Both the position numbers and the translations under genes were made by a program. Source: Pseudomonadota bacterium (GTDB lineage Bacteria; Pseudomonadota; Alphaproteobacteria; Sphingomonadales; Sphingomonadaceae). Taken from it: a stretch of DNA of 43,752 bases. Position 1 is the first letter of the stretch; the number at the start of each line of letters is the position of its first letter. The notes under the pieces are model-generated. The model was given only the letters and a program-made list of their open reading frames with translations, was not told the DNA's origin and did not search any database. Shown piece after piece: positions 1 through 8,116 of this stretch. The stretch spans positions 1-43,752 of the forward strand of contig JAFECL010000024.1 in NCBI GenBank assembly GCA_018242165.1, written 5' to 3'.

Positions 1-212
1 CGCCGGCGCCACAGCATCACCGGGGTCAGCCCCATGGCCAGCACCGCGCTGCCCAGATGGCCCCAGACCAGCGGCGGCACCTGCCCCCATTGCTGCTGCC
101 CGCGTGCCAGCGCCGTCAGGGTAGCGCCCAGCAGCAGCACGGCGCCCAGCCCGATCGCCCGGTCGATCCCGTCCGGGGCCAGGCTGATCCGCGCGGCAGG
201 TTGGCTAGCCAT
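1..212 (-). CDS. Membrane protein N-terminus, DUF2306-like (partial)
   Basis: Only the first 70 codons are inside the window; the gene runs off the left edge. The ATG at 212-210 overlaps the TAG stop of the ThiD-VOC gene by 8 bases (ATGGCTAG), so the two are probably translationally coupled. The visible part has one hydrophobic helix (about residues 19-34, rich in Leu, Gly and Ala) and a second one starting WGHLGSAVLAMGLTP and followed by an Arg-rich turn. The HLGSAVLAMG...WRR pattern resembles the start of DUF2306-type small membrane proteins, but too little is visible to be sure. It is the third gene of a tight three-gene unit (DUF1272, ThiD-VOC, this one). The function is unknown. Confidence 0.5.
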   Translation of the reverse strand, partial: MASQPAARISLAPDGIDRAIGLGAVLLLGATLTALARGQQQWGQVPPLVWGHLGSAVLAMGLTPVMLWRR

Positions 213-1356
213 CGTTGTTCTCTCCTTCGTCGAGCGCCCACGGGGGCCAGCGGCGGTTGACCCCGGCACGGTAGAGGCACAACCGGTTGCCCGCCGGATC
301 GTGCAGCCAGGCCTCGCGCCACAACCACGGCTGGTCGGCCGGAGCCTCGATGGCGAAGCCGTCCGCGCGCAGGGCGGCCACCCGCTGATCGAGATCGGCG
401 CATTCGAAAAACACCGCCGCGGCTGGGCCCTGCGCCGCGCAATCGAGCGACAGGGTTGCCCCGCCGGGGCAGGCAAAGCGGGCATAACCGTTGCCCTCGC
501 TCAGCACGCGCAAGGTCAGTCCCAGCTCCCGATAAAAAGCAACCGACACCGCCAGATCGCGTGCCGGCAGGGTGACCTGGTTGAGGCATGGCCCCGCCTG
601 GGCATCGAGCCGCACGTTTTGCTGGCCCAGTGGCCCAGCCCCCTGCCCCAACCCCGGGGCATCCTTCAGCGCCAGCCAGACGAAGGAGCGGGCCCGTTCG
701 ATCGCCGGCGCCAGTTCCAGCCCGGCGCCCAGCCCGCAGGCAATCGCACTGGCCAGCGTACAGCCGGTGCCATGGGTGTGGCGGGTGGCAAGGCGCGGAC
801 TTTCCCAGCGCGCCAGCTCGCCCTCGCACCCCACCAGCCGGTCGACCACCGTCGCGCCGTCACCGTGCCCGCCTTTGACCAGCAGGTGCCGCGCCGTGGC
901 CAGCACCGCCGCTTCGCCGCCCAGCGAGGCAAGCTCGGGCAGGTTGGGGGTGACCAGGGTGGCCAGCGCCATCAGTCGCCCGAATGCCGTGATCGTGGCC
1001 GGATCGGCCAGCGTGGCCCCGCTGGTCGCGACCATCACCGGGTCGAACACCACCGGCAGGTTCGCACTCTCCAGCAGGTCGGCCACCCGGTGCGCCACCG
1101 CCGCGCTGCCCAGCATGCCGATCTTCACTGCGTCGGCGCCGATGTCCGAGAGGCAAGCCGCGATCTGCGCCGCGACCATGTCGGGCGACAGCACCTCCAC
1201 CGCCGTCACGCCACAGGTGTTCTGCGCGGTAATCGCGGTGATCGCGGTCATCGCATGGCCGCCCAGCATGGTGATGGTCTTGATATCGGCCTGGATCCCC
1301 GCCCCGCCCGACGAATCCGAACCGGCGATCACCAGGATGCGCGGGGTACTGCTCAC
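205..1356 (-). CDS. thiD: Hydroxymethylpyrimidine (phosphate) kinase ThiD fused to a C-terminal VOC/glyoxalase domain
   Basis: The N-terminal part (about residues 1-255) is a ribokinase-fold ThiD, which phosphorylates HMP and HMP-P in thiamine pyrimidine synthesis in the cytoplasm. It shows the substrate motif GSDSSGGAGIQAD, CGVTAVEVLSPD, and the anion-hole motif THGTGCTLASAIA. ThiD normally ends near the GPLGQQNVR seen here, at about 260 residues. This frame instead continues without a stop into a roughly 120-residue VOC domain (CLNQVTLPARDLAVSVAFYR to DPAGNRLCLYR). The start is taken as GTG at 1356, seven residues before the GSDSSGGAG motif, giving 383 residues. The GTG overlaps the DUF1272 stop as GTGA, so coupling is likely. 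No other thiamine gene is nearby. The VOC half lacks a clear activity; it resembles bleomycin-resistance/glyoxalase-like domains. Confidence 0.85.
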   Translation of the reverse strand: MSSTPRILVIAGSDSSGGAGIQADIKTITMLGGHAMTAITAITAQNTCGVTAVEVLSPDMVAAQIAACLSDIGADAVKIGMLGSAAVAHRVADLLESANLPVVFDPVMVATSGATLADPATITAFGRLMALATLVTPNLPELASLGGEAAVLATARHLLVKGGHGDGATVVDRLVGCEGELARWESPRLATRHTHGTGCTLASAIACGLGAGLELAPAIERARSFVWLALKDAPGLGQGAGPLGQQNVRLDAQAGPCLNQVTLPARDLAVSVAFYRELGLTLRVLSEGNGYARFACPGGATLSLDCAAQGPAAAVFFECADLDQRVAALRADGFAIEAPADQPWLWREAWLHDPAGNRLCLYRAGVNRRWPPWALDEGENNDG

Positions 1357-1577
1357 CCCTTGAACTTCCGCTCCGTGGAAGGAGGATGCTTGGCATGATG
1401 GTGGCGCGCACGGGTCGGCCGGTCCATCAGTTCGCCGCCGCAATTGGGGCAGCGATCATCAAGTTCCTCGGCGCATTCCGCGCAGAAAGTGCACTCAAAG
1501 CTGCAGATGAAGGCGCCGGCTTCCTCGGCGGGAAGATCGGTGCCGCAGCGTTCGCAATCGGGGCGCATGTCGAGCAT
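1353..1577 (-). CDS. DUF1272 small Cys-rich protein
   Basis: A 74-residue protein that matches the DUF1272 family pattern: MLDMRPDCERCGTDLP at the N-terminus, ICSFECTFCAECAEE in the middle and CPNCGGEL before a basic tail (RPTRARHHHAKH). The paired cysteines suggest one or two zinc-binding knuckles. No biochemical role is established for the family. The ATG at 1577 is preceded by GGAGGG at good spacing. Its stop overlaps the GTG of the ThiD-VOC gene, so it is the first gene of that unit. A perfect 18-bp hairpin sits directly upstream of its ribosome site. It probably acts in the cytoplasm because there is no signal peptide. Confidence 0.85.
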   Translation of the reverse strand: MLDMRPDCERCGTDLPAEEAGAFICSFECTFCAECAEELDDRCPNCGGELMDRPTRARHHHAKHPPSTERKFKG

Positions 1578-1592
1578 GCGCCCTCCATGCCA

Positions 1593-1634
1593 CTGAATGG
1601 GCGCGCGAAACAGGGTTTTCGCGCGCCCATTCAG
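1593..1634. terminator. Perfect 18-bp stem-loop between glmM and DUF1272
   Basis: The arm ctgaatgggcgcgcgaaa (1593-1610) is followed by the 6-base loop cagggt and the exact reverse complement (1617-1634). On the minus strand it lies after glmM and 6-7 bases before the GGAGGG ribosome site of the DUF1272 gene. No T-run follows on that strand, so it is not a standard intrinsic terminator. It could be a 5'UTR structure, an RNase or protein target, or a mobile palindromic unit. Confidence 0.6.
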
Positions 1635-1647
1635 AATCCTTTATGTC

Positions 1648-1694
1648 GCATCGCCGAGGAGCCAAAAACCGGTTCCCACTTTTTGGCGCGATGC
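1648..1694. repeat. Palindromic intergenic repeat just after glmM
   Basis: Two nested inverted repeats are visible: gcatcgc (1648-1654) with gcgatgc (1688-1694), and gccaaaaa (1661-1668) with tttttggc (1680-1687). The loop carries ccggttcccac, and a 6-base bulge sits on one side. The AAACCGGTTCCCACTTTTTGG core is, from memory, common between genes in many alphaproteobacterial genomes. The hairpin ends two bases from the glmM stop, so it may also help to end or stabilise the glmM transcript. Confidence 0.55.
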
Positions 1695-1696
1695 TC

Positions 1697-3037
1697 TTAT
1701 CCGGCCGCCTCGGCAACGGCACTGCAGATCGCCTCGACCACGCTTTTCACTTCAGCCTCGTCGTCGCCCTCGGCCATCACCCGGATCACCGGCTCGGTGC
1801 CGCTGGGGCGGATCACCAGCCGGCCGCGCCCGGCAAGCTGTGCCTCGGCCTCGGCAATCACCGTCTGCACCCGCGCATCCTCGAGCGGCTTGCCCCCGGC
1901 AAAGCGCACATTCTTGAGCAGCTGCGGCACCGGATCGAACAGGTGCAGGGTTTCACTTGCCCGCTTGCCGCCCTTCACCAGCGCCGCCAGCACCTGCAGC
2001 GCGGCCACCGTGCCATCGCCGGTCGTCCCGTGATCGAGCAGGATCATGTGGCCGGACTGTTCACCGCCAACGTTGCAGCCCTTGGCCTTCATCAGTTCGA
2101 GCACATAGCGATCGCCCACCTTGGAGCGCTCAAGCCGCAGGCCCTCGCTGGTCAGGAACCGTTCCAGGCCCAGGTTCGACATCACCGTCGCCACCACCCC
2201 GCCACCGCGCAGCTGGCCGCTTTTCGCCCACTGGCTGCCGATCAGCGCCATGATCTGGTCGCCATCGACCACCCGGCCCTTTTCGTCGATCACGATCAGC
2301 CGGTCGGCATCGCCATCCAGCGCGATGCCGATGTCGGCGCCCGAAGCAACCACGGTTTCGCGCACCAGATCGGTGTGGGTGCTGCCGCAACGCTCGTTGA
2401 TGTTCTTGCCATCGGGGGAAACGCCGATCGTCAGCACCTCGGCACCCAGTTCCCACATCGCGCTGGGGGCCACCTGATAGGCCGCGCCATTGGCACAATC
2501 GACCACGATCTTCAGCCCGTCGAGCCGCACGTCGTCACCCAACGAGCTTTTCACCGCGTGGATGTACCGCCCGCGGGCGTCGTCGATCCGGCGCGCCCGG
2601 CCGATCTCGGCGGCGGGGGCGAGCGGCTGGGGCGTGCCCAGCATCGCCTCGATCGCCAGTTCGTCCTCGTCCGAAAGCTTGAAGCCGTCGGGGCCGAACA
2701 GCTTGATGCCGTTGTCTTCGTAGGGGTTGTGGCTGGCCGAGATCATCACGCCCACATCGGCCCGCAGTTCGCGCGTCAGCAGCGCCACCGCCGGGGTCGG
2801 CATCGGGCCCAGCAGCACCACGTCCATCCCCACGCTGGTAAAGCCCGCGACCAGCGCGTTTTCCAGCATATAGCCCGACAGGCGCGTATCCTTGCCGATC
2901 ACCACCCGGTGGCGGTGCTTGCCGCGCAGGAAGCGGATCCCCGCCGCCTGGCCAACCTTCATCGCCACCTCGGCGGTCATCACCCCGGCGTTGGTCAGCC
3001 CGCGGATCCCGTCGGTGCCGAAATAGTTTCGTGCCAT
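1697..3037 (-). CDS. glmM: Phosphoglucosamine mutase
   Basis: GlmM converts glucosamine-6-phosphate to glucosamine-1-phosphate on the way to UDP-GlcNAc for peptidoglycan and LPS. The protein is 446 residues, the usual GlmM length, and starts [13 protein letters not shown]. The phosphoserine loop [15 protein letters not shown] places the catalytic serine at residue 102, as in E. coli. The metal loop [13 protein letters not shown] and the C-terminal phosphate-binding [15 protein letters not shown] are present. The ATG at 3037 has GGGAAGG upstream. An open frame continues far upstream but is only the usual high-GC read-through. No glmU or folP is visible next to it; the divergent gene is an SDF transporter. 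Confidence 0.95.
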   Translation of the reverse strand: MARNYFGTDGIRGLTNAGVMTAEVAMKVGQAAGIRFLRGKHRHRVVIGKDTRLSGYMLENALVAGFTSVGMDVVLLGPMPTPAVALLTRELRADVGVMISASHNPYEDNGIKLFGPDGFKLSDEDELAIEAMLGTPQPLAPAAEIGRARRIDDARGRYIHAVKSSLGDDVRLDGLKIVVDCANGAAYQVAPSAMWELGAEVLTIGVSPDGKNINERCGSTHTDLVRETVVASGADIGIALDGDADRLIVIDEKGRVVDGDQIMALIGSQWAKSGQLRGGGVVATVMSNLGLERFLTSEGLRLERSKVGDRYVLELMKAKGCNVGGEQSGHMILLDHGTTGDGTVAALQVLAALVKGGKRASETLHLFDPVPQLLKNVRFAGGKPLEDARVQTVIAEAEAQLAGRGRLVIRPSGTEPVIRVMAEGDDEAEVKSVVEAICSAVAEAAG

Positions 3038-3098
3038 GCTCGCCTTCCCTGTCGCGGCCGCGCCCCCCGGGGGCAACCATGCCAAGCGAATTGCTATG

Positions 3099-3152
3099 TT
3101 CGCCCGCCGAGGTAAAGTCTCCAAGTCAAAATCTGTTAAACGGGCGGGCGAA
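3099..3152. promoter_or_regulatory. Inverted repeat spanning the ribosome site and start codon of the SDF transporter
   Basis: ttcgcccgcc (3099-3108) is exactly complementary to ggcgggcgaa (3143-3152). The right arm contains the G-rich presumed ribosome site and the first base of the ATG at 3152. The 34-base loop is AT-richer than its surroundings. Folding of the leader would hide the translation start; whether this happens is inference. Confidence 0.4.
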
Positions 3153-4435
3153 TGAGCGAGCAGACGGCAGCGGCGATGGTTGATGCAGAGGGCGAGGCCG
3201 CGACCCTGCCGGCAATCGAGGTGCCCGCCGCATGGACGCTGGGCGGGCTGGCGGCCGGCCTGCTGACCGGACTGCTGCCGGCGGTGGTGCCGGGGCTGGC
3301 GGGGGCGATCCGTGCGCTGGCCGAAGTGCTCGATCCACTGGGTGCGCTGTGGCTGAAGGCCCTGCAGATGACGATCCTGCCGCTGGTGGCCGCGGTGCTG
3401 GTGATCGGCATCACCCAGACGATGCGCGCCGCCAGCGCCGGGGCGATGGCGCGGCGCACGCTGGGCTGGATCATGGCGGTCTATCTGGTCGGTGCGGCGA
3501 TGGCGGCGCTGGCGGTGCCCGCGCTGCTCGATCTCTGGCCGATCCCCGGCGGCGTGACGGGGGCGCTGAAGGCCCCGACGAGCAGCGCCGCCGTGCCGGG
3601 CCTGGCCGATTTCCTGCTTTCGATCCTGCCGGCCAACGTGGTCAGCGCCGCCGCCAATGATGCGCTGCTGCCCTGCGTTTCGTTCTTCGTGCTGCTGGCG
3701 CTGGCGATCGGCAAGCTGCCGCCCGCCCAGCAGGCGCCCCTCACCGGCTTTTTTAACGCGCTGGGCGCAGCGATGACGGTGATGATCGGCTGGGTGCTCG
3801 CCCTCGCCCCGCTCGGCGTCTTTGCCCTGGGCCTCAGCCTCGCCACCCGCGCCGGGGCCAGCGCGATCGGGGTGCTGGCGCATTACATCGCCATGGTCAG
3901 CGGGGTCGGCGGGGTGGTGCTGGTGGCCGCCTATGGGCTGGCGGTCACGCTGGGGCGGGTGCCGCTGCGCCGGCTGGCCCGTGCCTTGCTGCCGGCCGAG
4001 GCGGTCGCGATCTCGACCCAGAGCTCGCTGGCCAGCCTGCCGGCGATGCTCGGCTCGTGTCGCGAGCTTGGGGTACGGCAGACCGTGGCCGACTTCGTCC
4101 TGCCGCTGTCGGTCGCGCTGTTTCGCGGCACCGGCCCCGCGATGAACCTGGCGGTGGCGATCTACGTCGGCAAGCTGACCGGGGTGGCGCTGACCCCGGG
4201 AATCCTCGCCGCCGGCGTGCTGGTCGCCGCGCTGACCGAATTCGGCGCGCCCTCGCTGCCCGGCTCGATCAGCTTCGTCTCGTCGGTGGGGCCGGTGGCC
4301 TTGGCGATGGGGGTGCCGATCGGGCCGCTGGCGCTGCTGGTGGCGGTCGAAATGCTGCCCGATCTGATGCGTACGGTCGGCAATGTGGCAATGGACGTCG
4401 CGGTGGCTGTGCTGGTGGATCGGGCGGAGGATTAG
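3152..4435 (+). CDS. SDF-family cation:dicarboxylate/amino-acid symporter
   Basis: A 427-residue inner-membrane protein of the sodium/proton:dicarboxylate (GltP/DctA) family. It has about eight hydrophobic helices. The re-entrant serine-rich loop reads [13 protein letters not shown], followed by the helix [18 protein letters not shown] (the position of the NMDGT motif in GltPh, here altered) and the second hairpin [14 protein letters not shown]. The last helix ends [18 protein letters not shown], with the Asp and Asn residues usual for cation and substrate binding. The altered NMDGT motif means the substrate cannot be assigned. A roughly 25-residue hydrophilic N-terminus precedes helix 1. The start is ATG 3152 with only a weak G-rich ribosome site. 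Its TAG overlaps the convergent DUF5690 stop by 4 bases. Confidence 0.88.
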   Translation: MSEQTAAAMVDAEGEAATLPAIEVPAAWTLGGLAAGLLTGLLPAVVPGLAGAIRALAEVLDPLGALWLKALQMTILPLVAAVLVIGITQTMRAASAGAMARRTLGWIMAVYLVGAAMAALAVPALLDLWPIPGGVTGALKAPTSSAAVPGLADFLLSILPANVVSAAANDALLPCVSFFVLLALAIGKLPPAQQAPLTGFFNALGAAMTVMIGWVLALAPLGVFALGLSLATRAGASAIGVLAHYIAMVSGVGGVVLVAAYGLAVTLGRVPLRRLARALLPAEAVAISTQSSLASLPAMLGSCRELGVRQTVADFVLPLSVALFRGTGPAMNLAVAIYVGKLTGVALTPGILAAGVLVAALTEFGAPSLPGSISFVSSVGPVALAMGVPIGPLALLVAVEMLPDLMRTVGNVAMDVAVAVLVDRAED

Positions 4436-5709
4436 GCCAGGGCGCGGCGAAACCACAGCGCTGCCGCGCCCAGCAGCACCAGCCCCACCGCCCCGCCCGC
4501 CATGCTTGCTTCGGCCAGAAACCGCACCCAGTCGAGCTTCAGCCCGGCGAAATTCTTCACCAGCAGCAGCGAGATCGTCCCGCCATAGCCGGCGGTATCG
4601 GCGACGTAGATCAGGAAGCCAGCGGTAGCGACCGTGCCCGAGGCGGCGACCAGCCGGTCGAACAGCATGCCGTTGAACGGGGTATAGGCAAGGTAGAGCC
4701 CCGCCCCCAGCAGCACCATCCAGGCCACCGGCCCCAGCCAGCCCAGCGTGAAGGCCGCCGAGGCCAGCGCCGCCAGCACCAGCCCCAGCGCGACCAGCGC
4801 CAGGTTGGCGGCGAAGGCGGCACGGTTGCTGCGGAACCAGCCCAGCGCGGCCAGCGCCCCCAGCACCACCAGGCTGATCGGCAGTTCGGTGAGCGCAAAC
4901 AGCGCCGGCTGGCCGCCGCGCCCCAGCTCGGCCCAGATCTCGGCGGCGAAATTGTCACGCAGATCGCGCAGCGCGGTGACCATCACATAGACCACCACCA
5001 GCCCGGCCAGCCCCGGTAGATAGCGGGCCAGGAAGGCGGCCCGCGCTGCGCCATCCATCGGCGCGCGTTCGACCCGCTCGGCCCGGTCGCCGGCGTCCGG
5101 CGGGGGCAGCAGAGCAAGGCCGGAAAGGCACAGCGCCAGCAGGGGCGCGAAGATCAGCCCGGTGATCGCCGGCATCCAGAACGGCGCCGCGCCGGCCAGC
5201 AGCACCCCCTGCCCCACCGCCTTCATCACCCCCGACGAGAGCACGAACGAGGCGCAGAGCATCGCCCCGATCAGTTCCGAGCCGCGCCGCCCTTCAACGA
5301 AGCCGAAAACCATGCCCCAGACCATGCCCAGCGCAAGGCCATTGAGCAGCAGCGCCGCCACCTTCCACGGCCCGGGCAGGATGGCGAACAGCACCAGCGC
5401 CACTTCGGCCATGGCGATCTGCGCAGTGATCCCCGCCACCCGGCGGCGGGCGGGCAGTTCGGCAATCACCTTGACCCCGATCGCCTTGGCAAGGCCGTAG
5501 CCCAGCACCTGCGCGATCACCAGCGCGGGCTTGAAGGCCAGCCCGCCCAGCCCCGGCATGCCGGCATAGGCCGCCACCGCAAAGGGTTTGCGGAAGGCGA
5601 ACATCGCGAAATAGACCCCGAAGGCCATCGCCCCGGCAAAAACGGCGAATTGCCCACGCGGTGCACGCGCCAGCCAGCCGCGCAAACCCTTCAGATCCCG
5701 CCCCGTCAT
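4432..5709 (-). CDS. DUF5690-type major-facilitator-like transporter
   Basis: A 425-residue protein with about twelve hydrophobic helices and short loops. The N-terminal [20 protein letters not shown] resembles the YxxRK helix-1 signature of organophosphate:phosphate antiporters, and the whole sequence resembles proteins called DUF5690. A hydrophilic central loop (about residues 205-225, [13 protein letters not shown]) separates the two six-helix halves. The substrate is unknown. It converges on the SDF symporter with overlapping stops (TTAG), so transcripts of the two genes would be antisense at their ends. The ATG at 5709 is the first in the frame. There is no obvious partner gene. Confidence 0.75.
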   Translation of the reverse strand: MTGRDLKGLRGWLARAPRGQFAVFAGAMAFGVYFAMFAFRKPFAVAAYAGMPGLGGLAFKPALVIAQVLGYGLAKAIGVKVIAELPARRRVAGITAQIAMAEVALVLFAILPGPWKVAALLLNGLALGMVWGMVFGFVEGRRGSELIGAMLCASFVLSSGVMKAVGQGVLLAGAAPFWMPAITGLIFAPLLALCLSGLALLPPPDAGDRAERVERAPMDGAARAAFLARYLPGLAGLVVVYVMVTALRDLRDNFAAEIWAELGRGGQPALFALTELPISLVVLGALAALGWFRSNRAAFAANLALVALGLVLAALASAAFTLGWLGPVAWMVLLGAGLYLAYTPFNGMLFDRLVAASGTVATAGFLIYVADTAGYGGTISLLLVKNFAGLKLDWVRFLAEASMAGGAVGLVLLGAAALWFRRALA

Positions 5710-5768
5710 CCCCCCTGCCTAGCAGGCGCGCACCGCCCCGCCCACTTCAAATCGCAGGGGGCGGGCGA

Positions 5769-6875
5769 TCAGGCGGCCGCGCTGGGCGCGGGGCGATCCT
5801 TGCGCTTGTCGATGCTGGTATGAATGCCGTTGACCCGGGCCTGGAACTCGCCCGCCCGGGCGCGCGGGTTGTAGAACTGGCGGTACCAGATGCGTTCTTT
5901 GTGGAACGGCCCATCATCGGGCACCTGGAGGATGCTGAGCGCAGGTTCCTTGAACTTCCACAGCTCGAAATCCTGGGCAAAGGCCTCAAGCGCGACATCC
6001 TGATAGCTGCGCGCCATCGACACCCCGGCGGCATCGGCGCGACCATTGCCGATCTTGACCATCAGCGCATACCACACCCGCACCTCGCCATCCTCGACCG
6101 GCGTATTGCAGATCATGATCACCGAGGGGTGCTGGCCTTCCATCTGCGAAAGCAGGATGCCCGGGCCGGTGTACCAGGTATCGGTAACCAGCAGATCGGC
6201 ATTGGTTTCGACCAGGGTGCGGTGACCGGCGCCGAAGCGCTGGCGGATCACGTGGCCGTCGAACTCGTTCTCGAACCAGACGATGTCGCGGCTGCCGTGA
6301 ACCGGGATGAAGTGCGCGACATCGGCCATGTTGTCGACGATTTCCTGCGGGTGGATCGGCAGGGTGCCGAGGTGGTCAAGCCGCCAGCGCACCCAGCCTT
6401 CGTCCTCCATGTCCCACTCGGCGAACAGCGGCAGGTCAAAGTCGGGCTCGCCCCCCTCCATATCGTGCCACATCCAGATGCAGCCGGCCTTTTCGACCAC
6501 CTTGTGCGACTTGACGCAGGCCGCCTTGGGGATCGCCTTGGCCGGATCGGGGCGGGTCGAATAGGGGATGTCGTCGCATTGCCCCTCGGGCGTGAAGCGC
6601 CAGCCATGGCCGGGGCAGCGGATCGCATCGCCCTCCATCTGCTCGCCGTCGCGGACGATGTAGCTGGTGGTGTTGCGCGCCAGGTGCACCCGCATGTGCG
6701 GGCAATAGGCATCGAGCAGCACCACCCGCCCGCTGGCGCCGCGGTAGAGCACCATGTCACGCCCGAAGAAGCGCACCGGCTCGGGCTTGCGGGTCACATC
6801 CTCGGCCGCCGCCACCATGAACCAGCCGCGCGGGAAGGCGTTTTCGCCCAGCCCGTAATCTGCCGTTGTTGCCAT
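5769..6875 (-). CDS. Rieske non-haem iron oxygenase, KshA-like alpha subunit
   Basis: A 368-residue ring-hydroxylating oxygenase. The Rieske cluster ligands are C58-P-H60 and C87-P-G-H90; the interval between the pairs is longer than in classic dioxygenases, as in KshA-type oxygenases. The mononuclear iron site shows DNMADVAHFIPVHG (D185, H188, H193), the D-x2-H-x4-H pattern. KshA hydroxylates 3-ketosteroids at C9, so a bulky polycyclic substrate is a reasonable guess; the true substrate is not visible. The ATG at 6875 has GGGAGAG upstream, the same ribosome site as the next two genes. It is last in a three-gene run, 22 bases after the flavin monooxygenase. No ferredoxin reductase (KshB) is nearby, so electrons must come from elsewhere. 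Confidence 0.85.
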   Translation of the reverse strand: MATTADYGLGENAFPRGWFMVAAAEDVTRKPEPVRFFGRDMVLYRGASGRVVLLDAYCPHMRVHLARNTTSYIVRDGEQMEGDAIRCPGHGWRFTPEGQCDDIPYSTRPDPAKAIPKAACVKSHKVVEKAGCIWMWHDMEGGEPDFDLPLFAEWDMEDEGWVRWRLDHLGTLPIHPQEIVDNMADVAHFIPVHGSRDIVWFENEFDGHVIRQRFGAGHRTLVETNADLLVTDTWYTGPGILLSQMEGQHPSVIMICNTPVEDGEVRVWYALMVKIGNGRADAAGVSMARSYQDVALEAFAQDFELWKFKEPALSILQVPDDGPFHKERIWYRQFYNPRARAGEFQARVNGIHTSIDKRKDRPAPSAAA

Positions 6876-6897
6876 TATCGCTCTCCCGTTCGCGCGA

Positions 6898-8091
6898 TCA
6901 GATGAAGGTGTCGGTGTTGGGGTTGCCCAGCATCACCCCGCCGACATTGCGCCCCACCCGCGCCGGGCTGTTGGCGACATGGGTGCGCCCGGCATGGATA
7001 TCGACCAGGGCGCGGGCGATCGGGCTGGTGCGGGTGATCCCGTCGGCCCCGCCCCAGTGGAACAGCCGGGTGACCAGCGCCGCACAGCGATCCGACACTT
7101 CGGCCGACTGGAAGCGGAAGCGCAGGCGGGTATCGATATCCAGCGCCTCGCCGGCGCGGGCCCTGGCCATCAGCACATCGAAGTTGCGGTTGAGCACGCA
7201 GGCCATCTCGTCGACCGCCGCAGCCACTTCAGCCACCAGCAGCTGGACATCGGGATCCTTCGCCGCGCTGGAGAAATCGTTGTTGCTGACCCGCTGGCCG
7301 CCCGCCCCGACGAAGTGATCGAGCGCACCTTTCAGCGCCCCGATCGACGAGGACGACACGGCCCGGACGAAGACCTGGCCAAACGGCAGCTTGTAGAGCG
7401 GTGCGTCGTTGACCTTCAGGCCCGGGCTGGTCGCCGCGAAGCCATCCTTCGAGCGGTGGGCGCGATAGGCCGGGACATAGGCGTCCTTCACCTCGACATC
7501 ATGGCTGCCGGTGCCGGCCAGGCCGATCGTGTTCCACACCGGCAGAACGGTGAAATCGCCGCGCGGGACCAGGAAGGTCATGTAATCGGGGGCGCCGCCA
7601 TGCGGATCGGGCACCAGCCCGCCCAGGAAGGCCCAGTCGCAATGATCGACGCCCGAGGAAAAGCCCCAGCGCCCGCTGATCCGGTAACCACCCTCGACCG
7701 GGGTGACCTGCGCGCGCGGCATGTACGACGACGAGATCAGCGTTGCCGGATCCTTGCCCCAGACATCGTCCTGCGCCTTGGCGTCGAACAGGGCGAGCTG
7801 CCAGTTGTGCACGGCGACCACGCCGAGCACCCAGGCCGAGCTCATGCACCCTTCGGCCAGCTTCATCTGCACCGCATAGAACACCTGCGGATCAAGCTCG
7901 TAGCCGCCAAAGCGCTTGGGCTGGAGGATCTTGAAGAAGCCCGCCGCCTGGAAATCGGCAATGGTCGCGGCGGGCACCTTGCAGCCGGCGTCGCATTCGG
8001 CGGCGCGGGCCCGCAGGGTGGGCACCATGGCGCTGGCCCGTTCGACCAGGGCGAGGGCCAGCGGTTGTTCAAGCGGGGATACGGCGGTCAT
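6898..8091 (-). CDS. HsaA-like flavin-dependent monooxygenase (acyl-CoA dehydrogenase fold)
   Basis: A 397-residue protein with the acyl-CoA dehydrogenase fold typical of two-component FADH2/FMNH2 monooxygenases. Features include FFKILQPKRFGGYELDP at the N-terminus, CMSSAWVLGVVAVHNWQ, SGRWGFSSGVDHCDWAFLGG and VGRNVGGVMLGNP at the C-terminus, which match HsaA-type phenol hydroxylases that make catechols before ring cleavage. The start at 8091 is chosen because GGGAGAG lies just upstream and the protein is then the HsaA length. It lies 25 bases after the extradiol dioxygenase gene in the same direction, the HsaC-HsaA pairing. No flavin reductase partner (HsaB) is seen in the window. Confidence 0.85.
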   Translation of the reverse strand: MTAVSPLEQPLALALVERASAMVPTLRARAAECDAGCKVPAATIADFQAAGFFKILQPKRFGGYELDPQVFYAVQMKLAEGCMSSAWVLGVVAVHNWQLALFDAKAQDDVWGKDPATLISSSYMPRAQVTPVEGGYRISGRWGFSSGVDHCDWAFLGGLVPDPHGGAPDYMTFLVPRGDFTVLPVWNTIGLAGTGSHDVEVKDAYVPAYRAHRSKDGFAATSPGLKVNDAPLYKLPFGQVFVRAVSSSSIGALKGALDHFVGAGGQRVSNNDFSSAAKDPDVQLLVAEVAAAVDEMACVLNRNFDVLMARARAGEALDIDTRLRFRFQSAEVSDRCAALVTRLFHWGGADGITRTSPIARALVDIHAGRTHVANSPARVGRNVGGVMLGNPNTDTFI

Positions 8092-8116
8092 CTTGTCTCT
8101 CCCTGTTGCGCGGTGA

